From Thermoplasmata archaeon (GTDB taxonomy: Archaea > Thermoplasmatota > Thermoplasmata > Thermoplasmatales > Thermoplasmataceae): a DNA stretch of 64,000 bases. Numbering within the stretch: the stretch's first letter is position 1; each line of letters opens with the position of its first letter. Below, in pieces: positions 1 to 8,263 of this stretch. Position numbers and translations under genes: made by a program. The stretch spans positions 1-64,000 of the forward strand of contig JAJZZX010000006.1 of assembly GCA_021797355.1 (NCBI GenBank), given 5' to 3'. Under the pieces are notes generated by a model. That model saw nothing but the letters and a program-made list of their open reading frames with translations. It had not been told where the DNA came from and did no database searches.

Positions 1-127
1 CACAAACGGTACAGTTCCTTTGCTCGAGAAGATAAGCTACGAATCTTTTCTTCCAAGAAACATGATCTTGAAAACAAGTGTGATGGAATGCTTAAGAGCC
101 CAGAATAGGGAAAATTAACATCCATTC

Positions 128-148
128 GAGACTGTGTGAAAAATATTT
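128..148 (+). repeat. Left terminal inverted repeat of the IS1182-type element
   Basis: Starts GAGACTGTGT and pairs with the right repeat with mismatches only at positions 11 and 16 of 21. Confidence 0.7.
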
Positions 149-210
149 AAAGAGCATTACTGAGTCTGATCACAATAAAGTTTATTCATGAACCTGTCTT
201 ATAGCCATTC

Positions 211-1660
211 ATGAGCAGTTCCCATATAACGAAAATAGGAAGGAAACAGTCCCTGCTCCTTCCAGACATGATTGATGATTACATTGATGAGAACAACCCT
301 GCAAGACTGTTCGATTCATTTGTGGATTCCCTTGATCTCAGTGAGATGGATTTCAGGTATGTAGTTCTGGATCAAGGTCCGGGAAGACCTTCTTATGATC
401 CATCAGACCTGCTAAAGCTATATCTCTGGGGATACTACAACGGAATAAGATCCTCAAGGAAGCTTGAGAATGAGTCTCACCGCAACATTGAGGTGATGTG
501 GCTGATACACAAGCTCACACCTGATTTCAAGACAATAGCCGACTTCAGGAAGAACAATGTGGATTCAGTGAAATCACTGTTCAGGAAGTTCAATCTCTTC
601 CTGAAGGATCAGGGTCTCTTCAGATCTCATGACATTGCAGTGGATGGCACGAAGTTGAAGGCTGTAAACTCCATGGACAGGTCATACACGAGGGCATACC
701 TTGAAAAGGGACAGGACAGGATAGATGAGAGGATTGAGAAGTATCTTCACGACATGGATGAGAACGATGCAATTGAGGAGGATATTGACAGGTAGAAGAT
801 AAGGAAGGCTATGGAGAATCTCAGGAATAAGAAGAAAGAGCTCAAGGAAGCAGAGATCAAAATGAATTCTTCTGGCATGAATGAAATATCCCTCACAGAT
901 CCAGATGCAAGGCAGATGAAGACACCATATGGCGTTGATGTATGCTACAACGGCCATATAGCCGTTGAATCCGGGAATCATCTCATAACTGATTACACAG
1001 TCGACAACAGCACCAATGATTATGGATCCGTCATTCCTCTTGCGTATGGAACAAAGGATTTCATGGATATAAGTTCAGCATTTCCGCAGATAGGGGTCAT
1101 TTCTCTCTGCCTAATCTGCTTTCATTGGCAAAGGAAGGGATAGAGGCGTTCATCCCCTCTCCCCAACGGGGGGAAACCCTGGCAAGAGAAGAATGGTTCC
1201 GGAAAGGGATTATCACAGGAGCAGATTCCCATACAATCCAGTCAAGGATACATATACATGCCCTGAGGGGAATGAGATGCATTATCGTTTCAGCACTCCA
1301 AACAGCACAAGGCCAGATATAGTGTATAGAGTATATACAACAGATGCCTGCTTCACCTGTGTAGTGAAGAACAAATGCACGAATTCCGTCAGGGGAAGAT
1401 GGATGGAGAGATGGGAACATGCCGATGTGGAGGAACAGCACTGGAAGCGCATGAATTCAAAGGGGGTAGAGAAGATGGTTTTACGGAAGAGAACTGTGGA
1501 GCGCCCGTTTGGAACGATAAAGAGGGCAATGAACCAGGGGTACTTTCTGTTGAAAGGCCTGAGAAAGGTGAAAGGTGAGTTTGGTTTCAGTGTAATCGCA
1601 TACAATATGAAGAGGGCAATAAGCATCAGGGGTGTCAGATCACTGGTTGAGAGCTTATAA
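211..1660 (+). pseudogene. IS1182-family transposase, broken by one stop and two frameshifts
   Basis: The first part (211-792) has the N-terminal domain of IS1182/DUF772-type DDE transposases, including the stretches DQGPGRPSYDP and AVDGTKLKAVNS. An in-frame TAG stands at 793-795 and the same frame then continues to about 1080. It shifts near 1085 into a frame reading ADRGHFSLPNLLSLAKEGI, the DDE-proximal region. It shifts again near 1205 into the C-terminal domain (CPEGNEMHYRF, then a Cys-rich turn CFTCVVKNKC and the typical RTVERPFGTIKR). The last frame ends at 1660. Full length would be close to 480 residues, normal for the family. With three lesions the gene is surely inactive; all functional statements come from the family. 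Confidence 0.88.
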
Positions 1661-1735
1661 GATAGGGGAAATAACCAGGCTCTCAATTCCCGTCTGAATC
1701 AAAGTGTAGCTATGCCCAGAATCCCACCTGTTCAA

Positions 1736-1756
1736 AAATAATTTTAACACAGTCTC
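1736..1756 (-). repeat. Right terminal inverted repeat of the IS1182-type element
   Basis: On the minus strand it starts GAGACTGTGT, mirroring the left repeat, and it is followed directly by the ATTC direct repeat. Confidence 0.7.
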
Positions 1757-1915
1757 ATTCCCGTATGCGTGGGATCATCACCTCCTTAAACGGCGATCCC
1801 AGAATAACAATGGATTTTTGTTAACTCCCTTTATCTTGGGCTCTTGAGAATAACATCGCAGTTGCTGCAATCAAGGTTATTATAGCGAACTTGCATTCAT
1901 AGAGCCTGAGAAAGG

Positions 1916-2677
1916 TTGCCGCTTGACTTCTCAGAGAGCTCAGACCCGTCTGTTCCAGCGTTCAATTTCTGTTCATACAGTGGTGAATATCTCGAAGAGC
2001 TTTCAGATATGTCAGGAATTGATCTGAAACTTATTGATACGGATGATGACTTTGAAAAATCAAAATATCTATGTGCATGGGCCCATTCGCAATGGCACCA
2101 CAACGGATCAAACGTTCCCCTCAGAGGAGATCCTCTGTCAATTCTTTCTGAAGCAAGGGAGGGAAAGAGATTCAGGTGTGTTGAGTACAGCATCCTTCTC
2201 CAGGCTATTATGTGCGCTGCGGGGATAAGGGGGAGAGTGCTCTATCTGCGTACTGAGGATGTGGAGAACAGAAAGGTGGGCGCAGGCCATGTGGTTGTTG
2301 AGTCATTTTCAGAAATACATAAAAAATGGATTATGTTTGACCCACAGAACAATGCATATGCTGAAGCTGAAGGAATTCCGCTGAATGCTCTTGAATTTGG
2401 GATGACACTGGAAAATGCACCGGAATCTGTTAGTTTTCCAGGCAAACGAAGATCTTTCAGAAAAAAATATATACAATTCATTCAGCCGTACCTGTATTAT
2501 TTTCATACCGATATTGAAATGGTCTATCCGCAAAACTATCCCAGGACTCAGGTGGTGTTGATGCCCATCGGATCTAAAGTGCCTGAAAAATTCCAGGGAA
2601 TCCCTATTGACGAGGTACTTATTCCGACCAACTCGTATTTCTCATTCTATCCGGGACAGGATAAGTTCAACTTTTGA
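1916..2677 (+). CDS. Transglutaminase-like (cysteine protease fold) protein
   Basis: The 253-residue product has the three landmarks of the transglutaminase-like superfamily: a Cys at the head of a helix (FRCVEYSILLQAI, about residue 88), a His in a following strand (AGHVVVES) and an Asp in WIMFDPQNN. Archaeal members are mostly uncharacterised and may be peptidases or peptide-modifying enzymes. No signal peptide is seen. The start is a TTG only three codons after an in-frame stop (TGA at 1907-1909), with no ATG upstream. The N-terminus may have been lost, since the IS remnant ends just upstream. A cytoplasmic hydrolase role is inference. Confidence 0.68.
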   Translation: MPLDFSESSDPSVPAFNFCSYSGEYLEELSDMSGIDLKLIDTDDDFEKSKYLCAWAHSQWHHNGSNVPLRGDPLSILSEAREGKRFRCVEYSILLQAIMCAAGIRGRVLYLRTEDVENRKVGAGHVVVESFSEIHKKWIMFDPQNNAYAEAEGIPLNALEFGMTLENAPESVSFPGKRRSFRKKYIQFIQPYLYYFHTDIEMVYPQNYPRTQVVLMPIGSKVPEKFQGIPIDEVLIPTNSYFSFYPGQDKFNF

Positions 2678-2915
2678 GCAGAATATATAAAAAAATAAAT
2701 TAATCTTCAGGTGTATTACGTTGCAATTCGGATGCTATCGATGATAAAAATTCGATAGTGTAGTGAATCTGCTGTAAAATTGAAAAGACCTATCACCACC
2801 CGGATCTGAATAAGCAAGAATATGCAGGAATAGTTGGGTTTGCTTCGATATATCCAATATGAGGTATCGCCTATGAATATTCTACTTTTTAATCCATACA
2901 AACGATATCCCACCA

Positions 2916-3074
2916 ATGCCACAATTGCTGCATGTATCACACGTGTCAAGGAGAGGAGCTTCACTGGGAATAACGCTGCCCAAAGGAATCCGTGAAAAGC
3001 TTGAGCTCAAAGATGAGAATTAAGTGAGATTTTATGAAGACAACGGCAACATAATCGTCAGAAAAATAGAATAG
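2916..3074 (+). pseudogene. SpoVT/AbrB-type DNA-binding protein, interrupted
   Basis: Reading from the ATG at 2916 gives a short protein with the AbrB swapped-hairpin signature SRRGASLGITLPKGIREKL. A TAA at 3021-3023 falls at residue 36, after KDEN. The same frame continues with VRFYEDNGNIIVRKIE to a TAG at 3072-3074, which is the second half of an AbrB domain. One GAA-to-TAA change would explain the break. The closest relative in the window is the AbrB frame at 52147-52374, which shares HVSRRGASL.ITLPK. AbrB proteins bind DNA as dimers and commonly act as antitoxins or regulators; this copy is probably dead. Confidence 0.65.
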
Positions 3075-3125
3075 AATCTTTCGGTTTTGAATGGAAGCGA
3101 GACGTGAAATCCGAAATCTGTTTGT

Positions 3126-3395
3126 TCAGTGTATGGCTTCAACATCCCTGATGAATTCAAAGTCAATCAGGAGGCATGGATGATCCCTGGTTTTCACCAT
3201 GAGAACTGTGCCAGAATAAGAGAGGAATATGGCCTTAAAAGGCTCTTTCAGTTCCGTTGGAAGATCGGGGCCCTGGCCAGGGCATGGATATCCAACGGCT
3301 GTGAACGGATCACCGAAGTCCCTGCTGAAGGGATATATGGCAATATTCTGCCCTTCTGTGAGCTTCTTTATCTTCAGGACAACCTCCCTTTCCAC
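3126..3395 (-). CDS. Small conserved protein, paralogue of the gene at 4553
   Basis: Family not recognised. The 89-residue product is clearly related to the one at 4553-4828. Both share a KKLT.GQ.IA..P.S motif, a Gly-Asp turn, an LxEPFxAxFL segment and a TxxxPCLxI motif near the end. The GTG start at 3395 sits about 25 bases after an AT-rich box (GATTAATAATT, around 3413-3425), fitting a leaderless transcript. The shared motifs suggest a small beta-rich domain of about 85 residues. It lies divergent to the 310-aa gene at 3542. Function unknown; the paralogy is what supports it as a real gene. Confidence 0.65.
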   Translation of the reverse strand: MEREVVLKIKKLTEGQNIAIYPFSRDFGDPFTAVGYPCPGQGPDLPTELKEPFKAIFLSYSGTVLMVKTRDHPCLLIDFEFIRDVEAIH

Positions 3396-3541
3396 AGGGC
3401 AGCTGTCACCTGGAATTATTAATCCTTTTCCACCGTGCAGGTTGCACGCAGGTTACATTTAAGCCATGGATAAAATCCGGGCGGTTTCGGTTGCTGCCTA
3501 CACTGGAAAAATTTTTAAAACCATTGCCTTATAATTAAGGG

Positions 3542-4474
3542 ATGCTGGTAAGGGACATAGACAGGAAGCTTGACATGAGGCTTGTCCTGAGGGTCAGGCA
3601 GAATACTGAGTTTTTCAGCGCAATTGCCGACATGCGCACGAAACTCCCTGTCTTCATCTACGGAAGGAAGGGGGAAGCATGGATGTCAACATATTTTCCA
3701 AGGGATTCCAGAAATTCCAAGATAGACATGCTGCTCAGCAGATTCCGTGCAGCAGAGAAGGAGGACTCATTCGTTGTGGACACAAGGATCAACAATGTTA
3801 AGGATCTGGCTGTCATAAACAAGCTGATGCATCTTCCATCATTCATTGTCAACAGATCAGACATGAGCGGAGGCTTCATCAACATATATTCACGATTTCA
3901 CAGCAGCCAGGCAGATGCCGTTTCATCCCTGCTTGCGGAATATACCGCAGACGGCATGAATTCCAGGGTGGACTGGCTTGGCCCAAGTCCCGGCATAACA
4001 AGCATAATGGATCTCATAAACAGGGAGTACCCGATTTCCCTCATAACCTATGATCTGCCAATGAACGGGGATGAGGAATCAATCAGGAGCATACTTTCGG
4101 GTGATGTCATGGCCGAGGCTTCCAATAGCCTTGCAGATGACGGAAGCTTCTCAGCAGTCCTGTATTCAGGCAGCCCCATACATGGCAATGTTGAGGGGAT
4201 TTCACCAGTCTCACCTGATGATGGCATCTACTGCATGGTGATGAGAAACTCTTTCCTCACCATGGTCAGGGATAAGGCCAACCAACAGCACATAATGAGA
4301 ACCAGATTCTTCATCAAGCCAGCCGGTGAAAGGTTGCATGTCACCGTGTTTCTTCCCACTGCCAGCATCTATGAATACTATTCTATAATATTTGATGTGG
4401 CAAGAAAGACAGAGAACAAGGTCGCCGTGAGAAATCTTCTGCCATACACGCAGGATGTATGGAATTTTGTCTGA
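3542..4474 (+). CDS. Protein of unknown function, 310 aa
   Basis: Family not recognised. The protein is soluble with no membrane segment and mixed alpha/beta character; no nucleotide-binding or metal motif stands out. Its N-terminal half (MRLVLRVRQNTEFF, then a Lys/Arg-rich helix) recalls sensory N-terminal parts of archaeal bacterio-opsin-activator-like regulators, but no helix-turn-helix is visible at the C-terminus, so that idea is weak. A TATA-like box, ATTTTTAAAA at 3511-3520, lies about 25 bases before the ATG, indicating a leaderless transcript. Two paralogous small genes (3126 and 4553) flank it, which suggests a conserved neighbourhood. Confidence 0.6.
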   Translation: MLVRDIDRKLDMRLVLRVRQNTEFFSAIADMRTKLPVFIYGRKGEAWMSTYFPRDSRNSKIDMLLSRFRAAEKEDSFVVDTRINNVKDLAVINKLMHLPSFIVNRSDMSGGFINIYSRFHSSQADAVSSLLAEYTADGMNSRVDWLGPSPGITSIMDLINREYPISLITYDLPMNGDEESIRSILSGDVMAEASNSLADDGSFSAVLYSGSPIHGNVEGISPVSPDDGIYCMVMRNSFLTMVRDKANQQHIMRTRFFIKPAGERLHVTVFLPTASIYEYYSIIFDVARKTENKVAVRNLLPYTQDVWNFV

Positions 4475-4552
4475 TTTATACTTTAATAATGCCCACGATC
4501 TGCATTTTGTTTTCCATAAACTTTAAATTTCCTCATTTATGATTAAGATTCA

Positions 4553-4828
4553 ATGGATGACAGGCTGGAGAGAATCGTAAGAAAGCTTACCCCCGGACAG
4601 AGGATAGCTGTGCATCCGCTGAGCACCAGATATGGTGACATTCTCACAGCCTATGGCGAAAGATGCGAAACCTTTGATCTCTCTCCGGTGTCACTGGAAG
4701 AACCGTTCCAGGCCGAGTTCCTGAATTTCGATGGTTCAACAATAACAGTCAGGACAGAAAAGTACCCCTGCCTCAGGATAAACATCAGCGATCTGGAAAA
4801 CATTGTTATGTTCGACTCAGCTGAATAA
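4553..4828 (+). CDS. Small conserved protein, paralogue of the gene at 3126
   Basis: Family not recognised. The 91-residue product aligns along its whole length with the 3126-3395 product: RKLTPGQRIAVHPLS at the start, LEEPFQAEFLNF in the middle and TEKYPCLRI near the end. A TATA-like stretch (CTTTAAATTTC, around 4520-4530) precedes the ATG by about 25 bases, fitting its own leaderless promoter. The acidic C-terminus (NIVMFDSAE) is not shared with the paralogue. Possibly a small regulatory or adaptor domain acting with the 310-aa protein between the two copies; this is inference from position only. Confidence 0.68.
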   Translation: MDDRLERIVRKLTPGQRIAVHPLSTRYGDILTAYGERCETFDLSPVSLEEPFQAEFLNFDGSTITVRTEKYPCLRINISDLENIVMFDSAE

Positions 4829-4873
4829 ACTGTAAAAATGACTCTGGATTTCAAAAAATATAACTGATGGCTG

Positions 4874-5335
4874 CTAAAGATCCTTCAACATTGTAATGGC
4901 AGCTTCCTTGTAACCTGATGTCTGATAAAGATTCCTGGCCACCGTGTTGTAAGGAAATACGTTAAGTGAGATCTGCTTCACACCTTCCTTTTTTGCGAAT
5001 GATTCAAGCTCAGTCATTGACTGCCTTCCATATCCCTGCCCCCGGTATTCCTTAAAGATTATGATGTCCCAAAGATAGGCTTCCCTCACGCTCCTGCTTC
5101 TAATCTCGAACCAGATGTTGCCCACAACACTTTCGTTGTTCAGGATATGCATTATATGATGCCCCGGTGTCTTCAACCCGTCGGGGAGATACTTTCTGAA
5201 CTGTCTCTCCGCCTCTTCATAGGTCATGTCCCTGTCAAAGAAACCCGCCTTCTGCATGTCACGCATTCCAGATTCTATGGAATATCTCCAGTATTCAGGA
5301 AATTCGTCCTCCTTTAAATATTCAAAATGTACCAT
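4874..5335 (-). CDS. GNAT-family N-acetyltransferase
   Basis: The 153-residue protein has the GNAT acetyl-CoA signature: a strand with LWDIIIFKEYRGQGYG (the R/Q-x-x-G-x-G/A pyrophosphate loop near residue 100) and the closing NVFPYNTVARNLYQTSGY block typical of Rim-type enzymes. Such enzymes move acetyl from acetyl-CoA to an amine; the substrate here is unknown. The frame stays open upstream to 5740, but that part is antisense-like sequence overlapping the glycosyltransferase gene. The start was therefore placed at the ATG at 5335 (MVHFEYL); an ATG eleven codons upstream (5368) is the main alternative. It lies downstream of and parallel to the glycosyltransferase gene. Confidence 0.85.
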   Translation of the reverse strand: MVHFEYLKEDEFPEYWRYSIESGMRDMQKAGFFDRDMTYEEAERQFRKYLPDGLKTPGHHIMHILNNESVVGNIWFEIRSRSVREAYLWDIIIFKEYRGQGYGRQSMTELESFAKKEGVKQISLNVFPYNTVARNLYQTSGYKEAAITMLKDL

Positions 5336-5415
5336 ATAATATTGGAAAATCACCTTTGATAATAACATTTGCTTCAGAAAAGTTAGTCTTTGCCAAATGG
5401 GGATTCCCCTTAAAT

Positions 5416-6819
5416 TCAGTTGTACACCCAGAACAGTATGCCTGTCATAAGGCAAACCACACCCAGGATGCTGAATCCTCCGGTTGTGACAAGGAATATC
5501 CCCATGGCCATATCGCCTGCAAGTTCCAGTTTTATGGATCGTTTTGCCTTTCTCTCGCCCGTAACCAGGAACACAGGTTTCAATATGCCCTTGACTGCAT
5601 AGTAGACGGAAGTCGGGAACAGGGAAACGTAAGCGAGAGCATTTACGGCCAGGGCCCGGGGTATGTCCTTTTTGTTCTCCAGCCTGAGAAACTGGAGGTT
5701 GGGTGTGATCATGCTCATTAAGGCGATCAGGAAAAGCCATAATGAAGAGGTAATGTGAAGAAACGCAGCCGATACTATGTAGACAAAGAGAATTAGCGTC
5801 ATGGGAAGGCTCATTGCCGGTATGATGATGTCAAGCTTCTGGTACCATTTCATCCTAGACAGCATTATCTTTCCGAAATAGCGCTTCATGAACTGCGTGC
5901 TCCCCATTGTCCATTTCTTGTGTCTCCTCCTGAAGGCAGTGTAAGTTGAAGGGAACTCCTCCCCTGCACTGATCTCATCCACGAACACACCTCTTCTCCC
6001 TGCTGTGTACAGCTCGCTGGTGAGGGCTATGTCCTCGGCAACCAGCTCGGGAAAACCGCCAACCTCACGGACCGCATCTGTCTTAAGCACGGCGCCATGA
6101 CCGAGAAAATTCACCACACCGTATCTGTTCCTGTACGGCTGATATATTTTCCAGTGCAGGTCCACACCGAAACCCATGTTTTTCTCCCATGATGTGGACT
6201 TGTTGCACGAGTGGTGCGAGACCTGCACAAAGGCCACATCATCTTCAGTGAAATATGGGAGAGCTGACTGGGCAAAGTTATCAGGCACTGTTTCATCGGC
6301 ATCTATAATGCTCACAAATTCTGTGTTTACGATTCTCATGGCATTGTTTATGGCTCCCGCCTTGAAACCTGACCTTCTGTCCCGCCTTATCACCCCGCAC
6401 CCGAACGTTCCCGCTGCCATGTCCACCTGCGATCTGGATTCAGGATCGGTGCTGTCGTCCACTATGAGTATTATGTCATCCGGTCTGGCAGCCCTTATCA
6501 CAGTTCTGAATGAATCCATTGAAAAGTCGTTGTACGTCAGGTACATGTAAGTGATGTTTCCCGGCGGTATATATTCCAGTTTCTCAGGCCTGACGGATCC
6601 GTTCCTCCATGAAGCGAGAAATACGAAAAGGTTGAAGGATCCGTAGACTGATACAAGTATGTAGAACGGCAGCAGCACCATATCTGCGAGATCGTGTGAA
6701 AGATACTCTGCAACAGTGAGCAGTGCCACGGTGAATAGAACGGTAGGGTACCATGGATTCAGTAACCACTCCGGCATTGATAGGGCTGCACTTTCCGCCT
6801 GAGTCCTCAGAGAGTCCAA
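5416..6819 (-). CDS. Membrane glycosyltransferase, family 2 (cellulose-synthase-like)
   Basis: The 467-residue protein begins with two membrane helices (about residues 25-70), followed by a GT-A domain. The domain has the UDP-sugar Asp in IVDDSTD, the metal-binding DAD in VSIIDADE, the acceptor Glu-Asp in LVAEDIAL and an RRRHKKW block in the place of the QxxRW motif. Four or five further membrane helices follow from about residue 320. This order is that of processive or polyisoprenoid-linked GT2 enzymes that build surface polysaccharide or glycolipid at the cytoplasmic membrane. Thermoplasmatales lack a cell wall and depend on glycoconjugates, so a role in lipoglycan or glycoprotein synthesis is likely but not shown. 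Confidence 0.88.
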   Translation of the reverse strand: MDSLRTQAESAALSMPEWLLNPWYPTVLFTVALLTVAEYLSHDLADMVLLPFYILVSVYGSFNLFVFLASWRNGSVRPEKLEYIPPGNITYMYLTYNDFSMDSFRTVIRAARPDDIILIVDDSTDPESRSQVDMAAGTFGCGVIRRDRRSGFKAGAINNAMRIVNTEFVSIIDADETVPDNFAQSALPYFTEDDVAFVQVSHHSCNKSTSWEKNMGFGVDLHWKIYQPYRNRYGVVNFLGHGAVLKTDAVREVGGFPELVAEDIALTSELYTAGRRGVFVDEISAGEEFPSTYTAFRRRHKKWTMGSTQFMKRYFGKIMLSRMKWYQKLDIIIPAMSLPMTLILFVYIVSAAFLHITSSLWLFLIALMSMITPNLQFLRLENKKDIPRALAVNALAYVSLFPTSVYYAVKGILKPVFLVTGERKAKRSIKLELAGDMAMGIFLVTTGGFSILGVVCLMTGILFWVYN

Positions 6820-6914
6820 GATTCGTGCCCCCTGATTTCCTGCGGAGTTTTCTTATCTTCAATGGGCACACGGAAAGCGTCCATGCATGATGCGCAGTAT
6901 AGCGATCCGAACAA

Positions 6915-7064
6915 TCAGGTCCTCTCCCTCTTGAGGCTTCTCCTCACCGCTTCAAGAATGAACTCCTGCCTTGATCTGTAACCACCCTCTCTGATGGCAT
7001 TCTCTATCTTTCTCTCGAGTTCCTCTGTTATTTTCAGAAGTATCTGCACATTGTTTGTGGTCAT
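6915..7064 (-). CDS. Ribbon-helix-helix regulator, 49 aa
   Basis: The 49-residue product has the layout of a minimal CopG/RHH domain. A beta-strand (NNVQILLKIT) is followed by helix A (EELERKIENAIREG), a Gly-Tyr turn and helix B starting SRQEFILEAVRRSL. RHH proteins dimerise through the strand and bind palindromic operators. A perfect 18-bp palindrome and a near-perfect one lie directly upstream, so self-regulation is likely. A second RHH gene (7176) runs in the opposite direction from the same intergenic region. The gene is very short, but the fold match and operator context make it convincing. Confidence 0.8.
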   Translation of the reverse strand: MTTNNVQILLKITEELERKIENAIREGGYRSRQEFILEAVRRSLKRERT

Positions 7065-7075
7065 AGTTGCTATGG

Positions 7076-7113
7076 AAATATCTTAAGATATTTAATACAT
7101 GTCTTAAGATATG
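7076..7113. promoter_or_regulatory. Tandem palindromic operators between divergent RHH genes
   Basis: AAATATCTTAAGATATTT at 7076-7093 is a perfect 18-bp palindrome. CATGTCTTAAGATATG at 7098-7113 shares the TCTTAAGA core and is palindromic at 14 of 16 positions. The centres are 21 bp apart, about two helical turns, so two RHH dimers could bind on one face. A third half-like site, GATATCTTGG, lies at the start of the plus-strand RHH gene. Binding by either RHH protein is inference. Confidence 0.75.
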
Positions 7114-7175
7114 CCTGACATCTCCTGACATGGCAAATTTAATCAGTTTCAAGGGGTTGGGTATCGGGAGATATC

Positions 7176-7373
7176 TTGGTCAAAAGGGAAAGGCTCACAT
7201 CAGTGGGCTCAAAACAGATACTGCTAAAGCTGCCTGAAGGAATGTATGATGAGATAATGCGGCTTGTGGAGGAGAAGAAGATGTGGCATTCGCTTCAGGA
7301 GTTCATAAGGGACGCCATACTGTCCGAAATAAGGAGACAGGAAAATGAAGATTCTGGCACGGGGAGGAAGTGA
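7176..7373 (+). CDS. Ribbon-helix-helix regulator, 65 aa
   Basis: The product has an RHH core: strand SKQILLKLPEG, helix A (MYDEIMRLVEEKKM) and helix B starting SLQEFIRDAILSEIRR, then a short polar tail. The TTG at 7176 was chosen because GGGAG at 7166-7170 stands a few bases upstream. A GTG nine codons on would still leave the whole domain. It is divergent from the 49-aa RHH gene across the palindromic operators, and the next gene starts five bases after its stop, so the two are probably cotranscribed. It is likely a local repressor of this accessory block. Confidence 0.8.
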   Translation: MVKRERLTSVGSKQILLKLPEGMYDEIMRLVEEKKMWHSLQEFIRDAILSEIRRQENEDSGTGRK

Positions 7374-7377
7374 TTTT

Positions 7378-7983
7378 ATGCCCCCAAAAAAATCCAGCAG
7401 AATGAAGATTGAATTCACTCATCACGGATACGCAGGGCAGATAGGCGTTGCAGTCAGGAAGAACCATGGTGTGCTGTCCTCTGGATTCTCTGCAATAAAT
7501 GTGAAGTTCACCGATGATATGGTAAGGGGATATCCGGTGGTGAGTGCCAGTGTGTCGTTCGAGGGCGCAGGTTATGAGGCCATGTTCGGGTGGCTCCAGG
7601 TCATATCGCATGATCTTGGCAATGGAGAGACAGACTTCTCAGTTGATATTGCTGAACAGTTCCAGGAGTTTATGAATCCTTTCTGCTACTATGGCTACAA
7701 GCCAAAATTCTACGATGCACCCCGAATGAATGACCCGACCGTAATGACCTGGAAGGCATACACATTTCTCTGCCCACTGTCCCTTTCCAACAGGGAGGAG
7801 TACAGGAAGATCACACCGCTGGCAGGTTTCACATGGGGATATACCATGTCAGGGGGGAAACCTGAGAGCATTCTGGAACCCTTGCCTGCAAGCGAAGATG
7901 ATTGGGATCTGGCTAGGAGGAATGTTACTTCATATTACCCGCAGTGGCAGTTCATGGACATGCCGGTGACAGATATCCGGTGA
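7378..7983 (+). CDS. Unknown protein downstream of the RHH regulator
   Basis: Family not recognised. The product has about 201 residues, is soluble and rich in aromatic residues and Gly, and has no recognisable catalytic motif. The start was set at the ATG at 7378 because GGGAGG at 7362-7367 gives a good Shine-Dalgarno spacing. An in-frame ATG at 7345 lies inside the preceding gene. Segments such as GYPVVSASVSFEGAGYEAMFGWL look like an antiparallel beta-sheet. Tight spacing to the RHH gene suggests one operon. It may be cargo of the integrating element whose recombinase lies at 8557. Confidence 0.6.
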   Translation: MPPKKSSRMKIEFTHHGYAGQIGVAVRKNHGVLSSGFSAINVKFTDDMVRGYPVVSASVSFEGAGYEAMFGWLQVISHDLGNGETDFSVDIAEQFQEFMNPFCYYGYKPKFYDAPRMNDPTVMTWKAYTFLCPLSLSNREEYRKITPLAGFTWGYTMSGGKPESILEPLPASEDDWDLARRNVTSYYPQWQFMDMPVTDIR

Positions 7984-8067
7984 TATCCATCACGGCTTAA
8001 ATTCTCTTTTTCTCATTTTGCAGCGAGATAGGACGGCTTTTATATCGAAAAAATCTCAAGCAATTCG

Positions 8068-8262
8068 ATGAACGTGAAAGGAACACTTGTCAACATTGAT
8101 GACGCCGTTATAGATGCGGCAAGAAGAGAAGGCTACAGGAAGGGATGGAATGACAGGAAGCTCCACGATTCAGGCATAATTGAAGATGCAATCAGGGAGT
8201 CCAGGAACTTCAGGGAGTTCATAGCTGCATTGAGGGAAAGAATGGAGATTCTTGAGGAGTGA
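8068..8262 (+). CDS. Small unknown protein, 64 aa
   Basis: The product starts with a short strand-like segment (VKGTLVNIDDAVI) and is then mostly helical and charged (DAARREGYRKGWND, REFIAALRERMEIL). It may be a small DNA-binding or regulatory protein, but no family is recognised. A TATA-like CTTTTTATAT at about 8035-8045 lies about 25 bases before the ATG, indicating a leaderless transcript. It heads a tight cluster with the 98-aa gene (2 bases later) and the recombinase gene (4-base overlap). Confidence 0.6.
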   Translation: MNVKGTLVNIDDAVIDAARREGYRKGWNDRKLHDSGIIEDAIRESRNFREFIAALRERMEILEE

Positions 8263-8263
8263 T

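Larger units (their letters stand above)
128..1756 (+). mobile_element. Degenerate IS1182-family insertion sequence
   Basis: A transposase remnant of IS1182 type lies between terminal inverted repeats at 128-148 and 1736-1756, which match at 19 of 21 positions when one is reverse-complemented. The element is flanked by the 4-base direct repeat ATTC at 124-127 and 1757-1760, which fits a target duplication, though four bases can match by chance. The transposase frame is broken in three places, so this copy cannot move by itself. Confidence 0.72.
91..1848. repeat. Outer inverted repeat pair around the IS remnant
   Basis: Bases 91-119 and the reverse complement of 1820-1848 match at 21 of 29 positions, both starting near CTTAAGAGCCC / CTCAAGAGCCC. 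The pair lies outside the better-matching terminal repeats of the insertion sequence. If the insertion sequence is removed, the arms would enclose only about 125 bases. They could therefore be the ends of a small non-coding (MITE-like) element that the insertion sequence later entered, or alternatively the true ends of the insertion sequence. The choice is inference. Confidence 0.5.

Noticed and set aside
2716-2964. 82-codon minus-strand frame
   Set aside because: No ribosome site or promoter, unlikely composition, and it overlaps the AbrB remnant on the other strand.
5336-5740. Upstream extension of the acetyltransferase frame
   Set aside because: The residues before MVHFEYL overlap the glycosyltransferase gene on the same strand in another frame and have no GNAT-like content; the family N-terminus matches the ATG at 5335.
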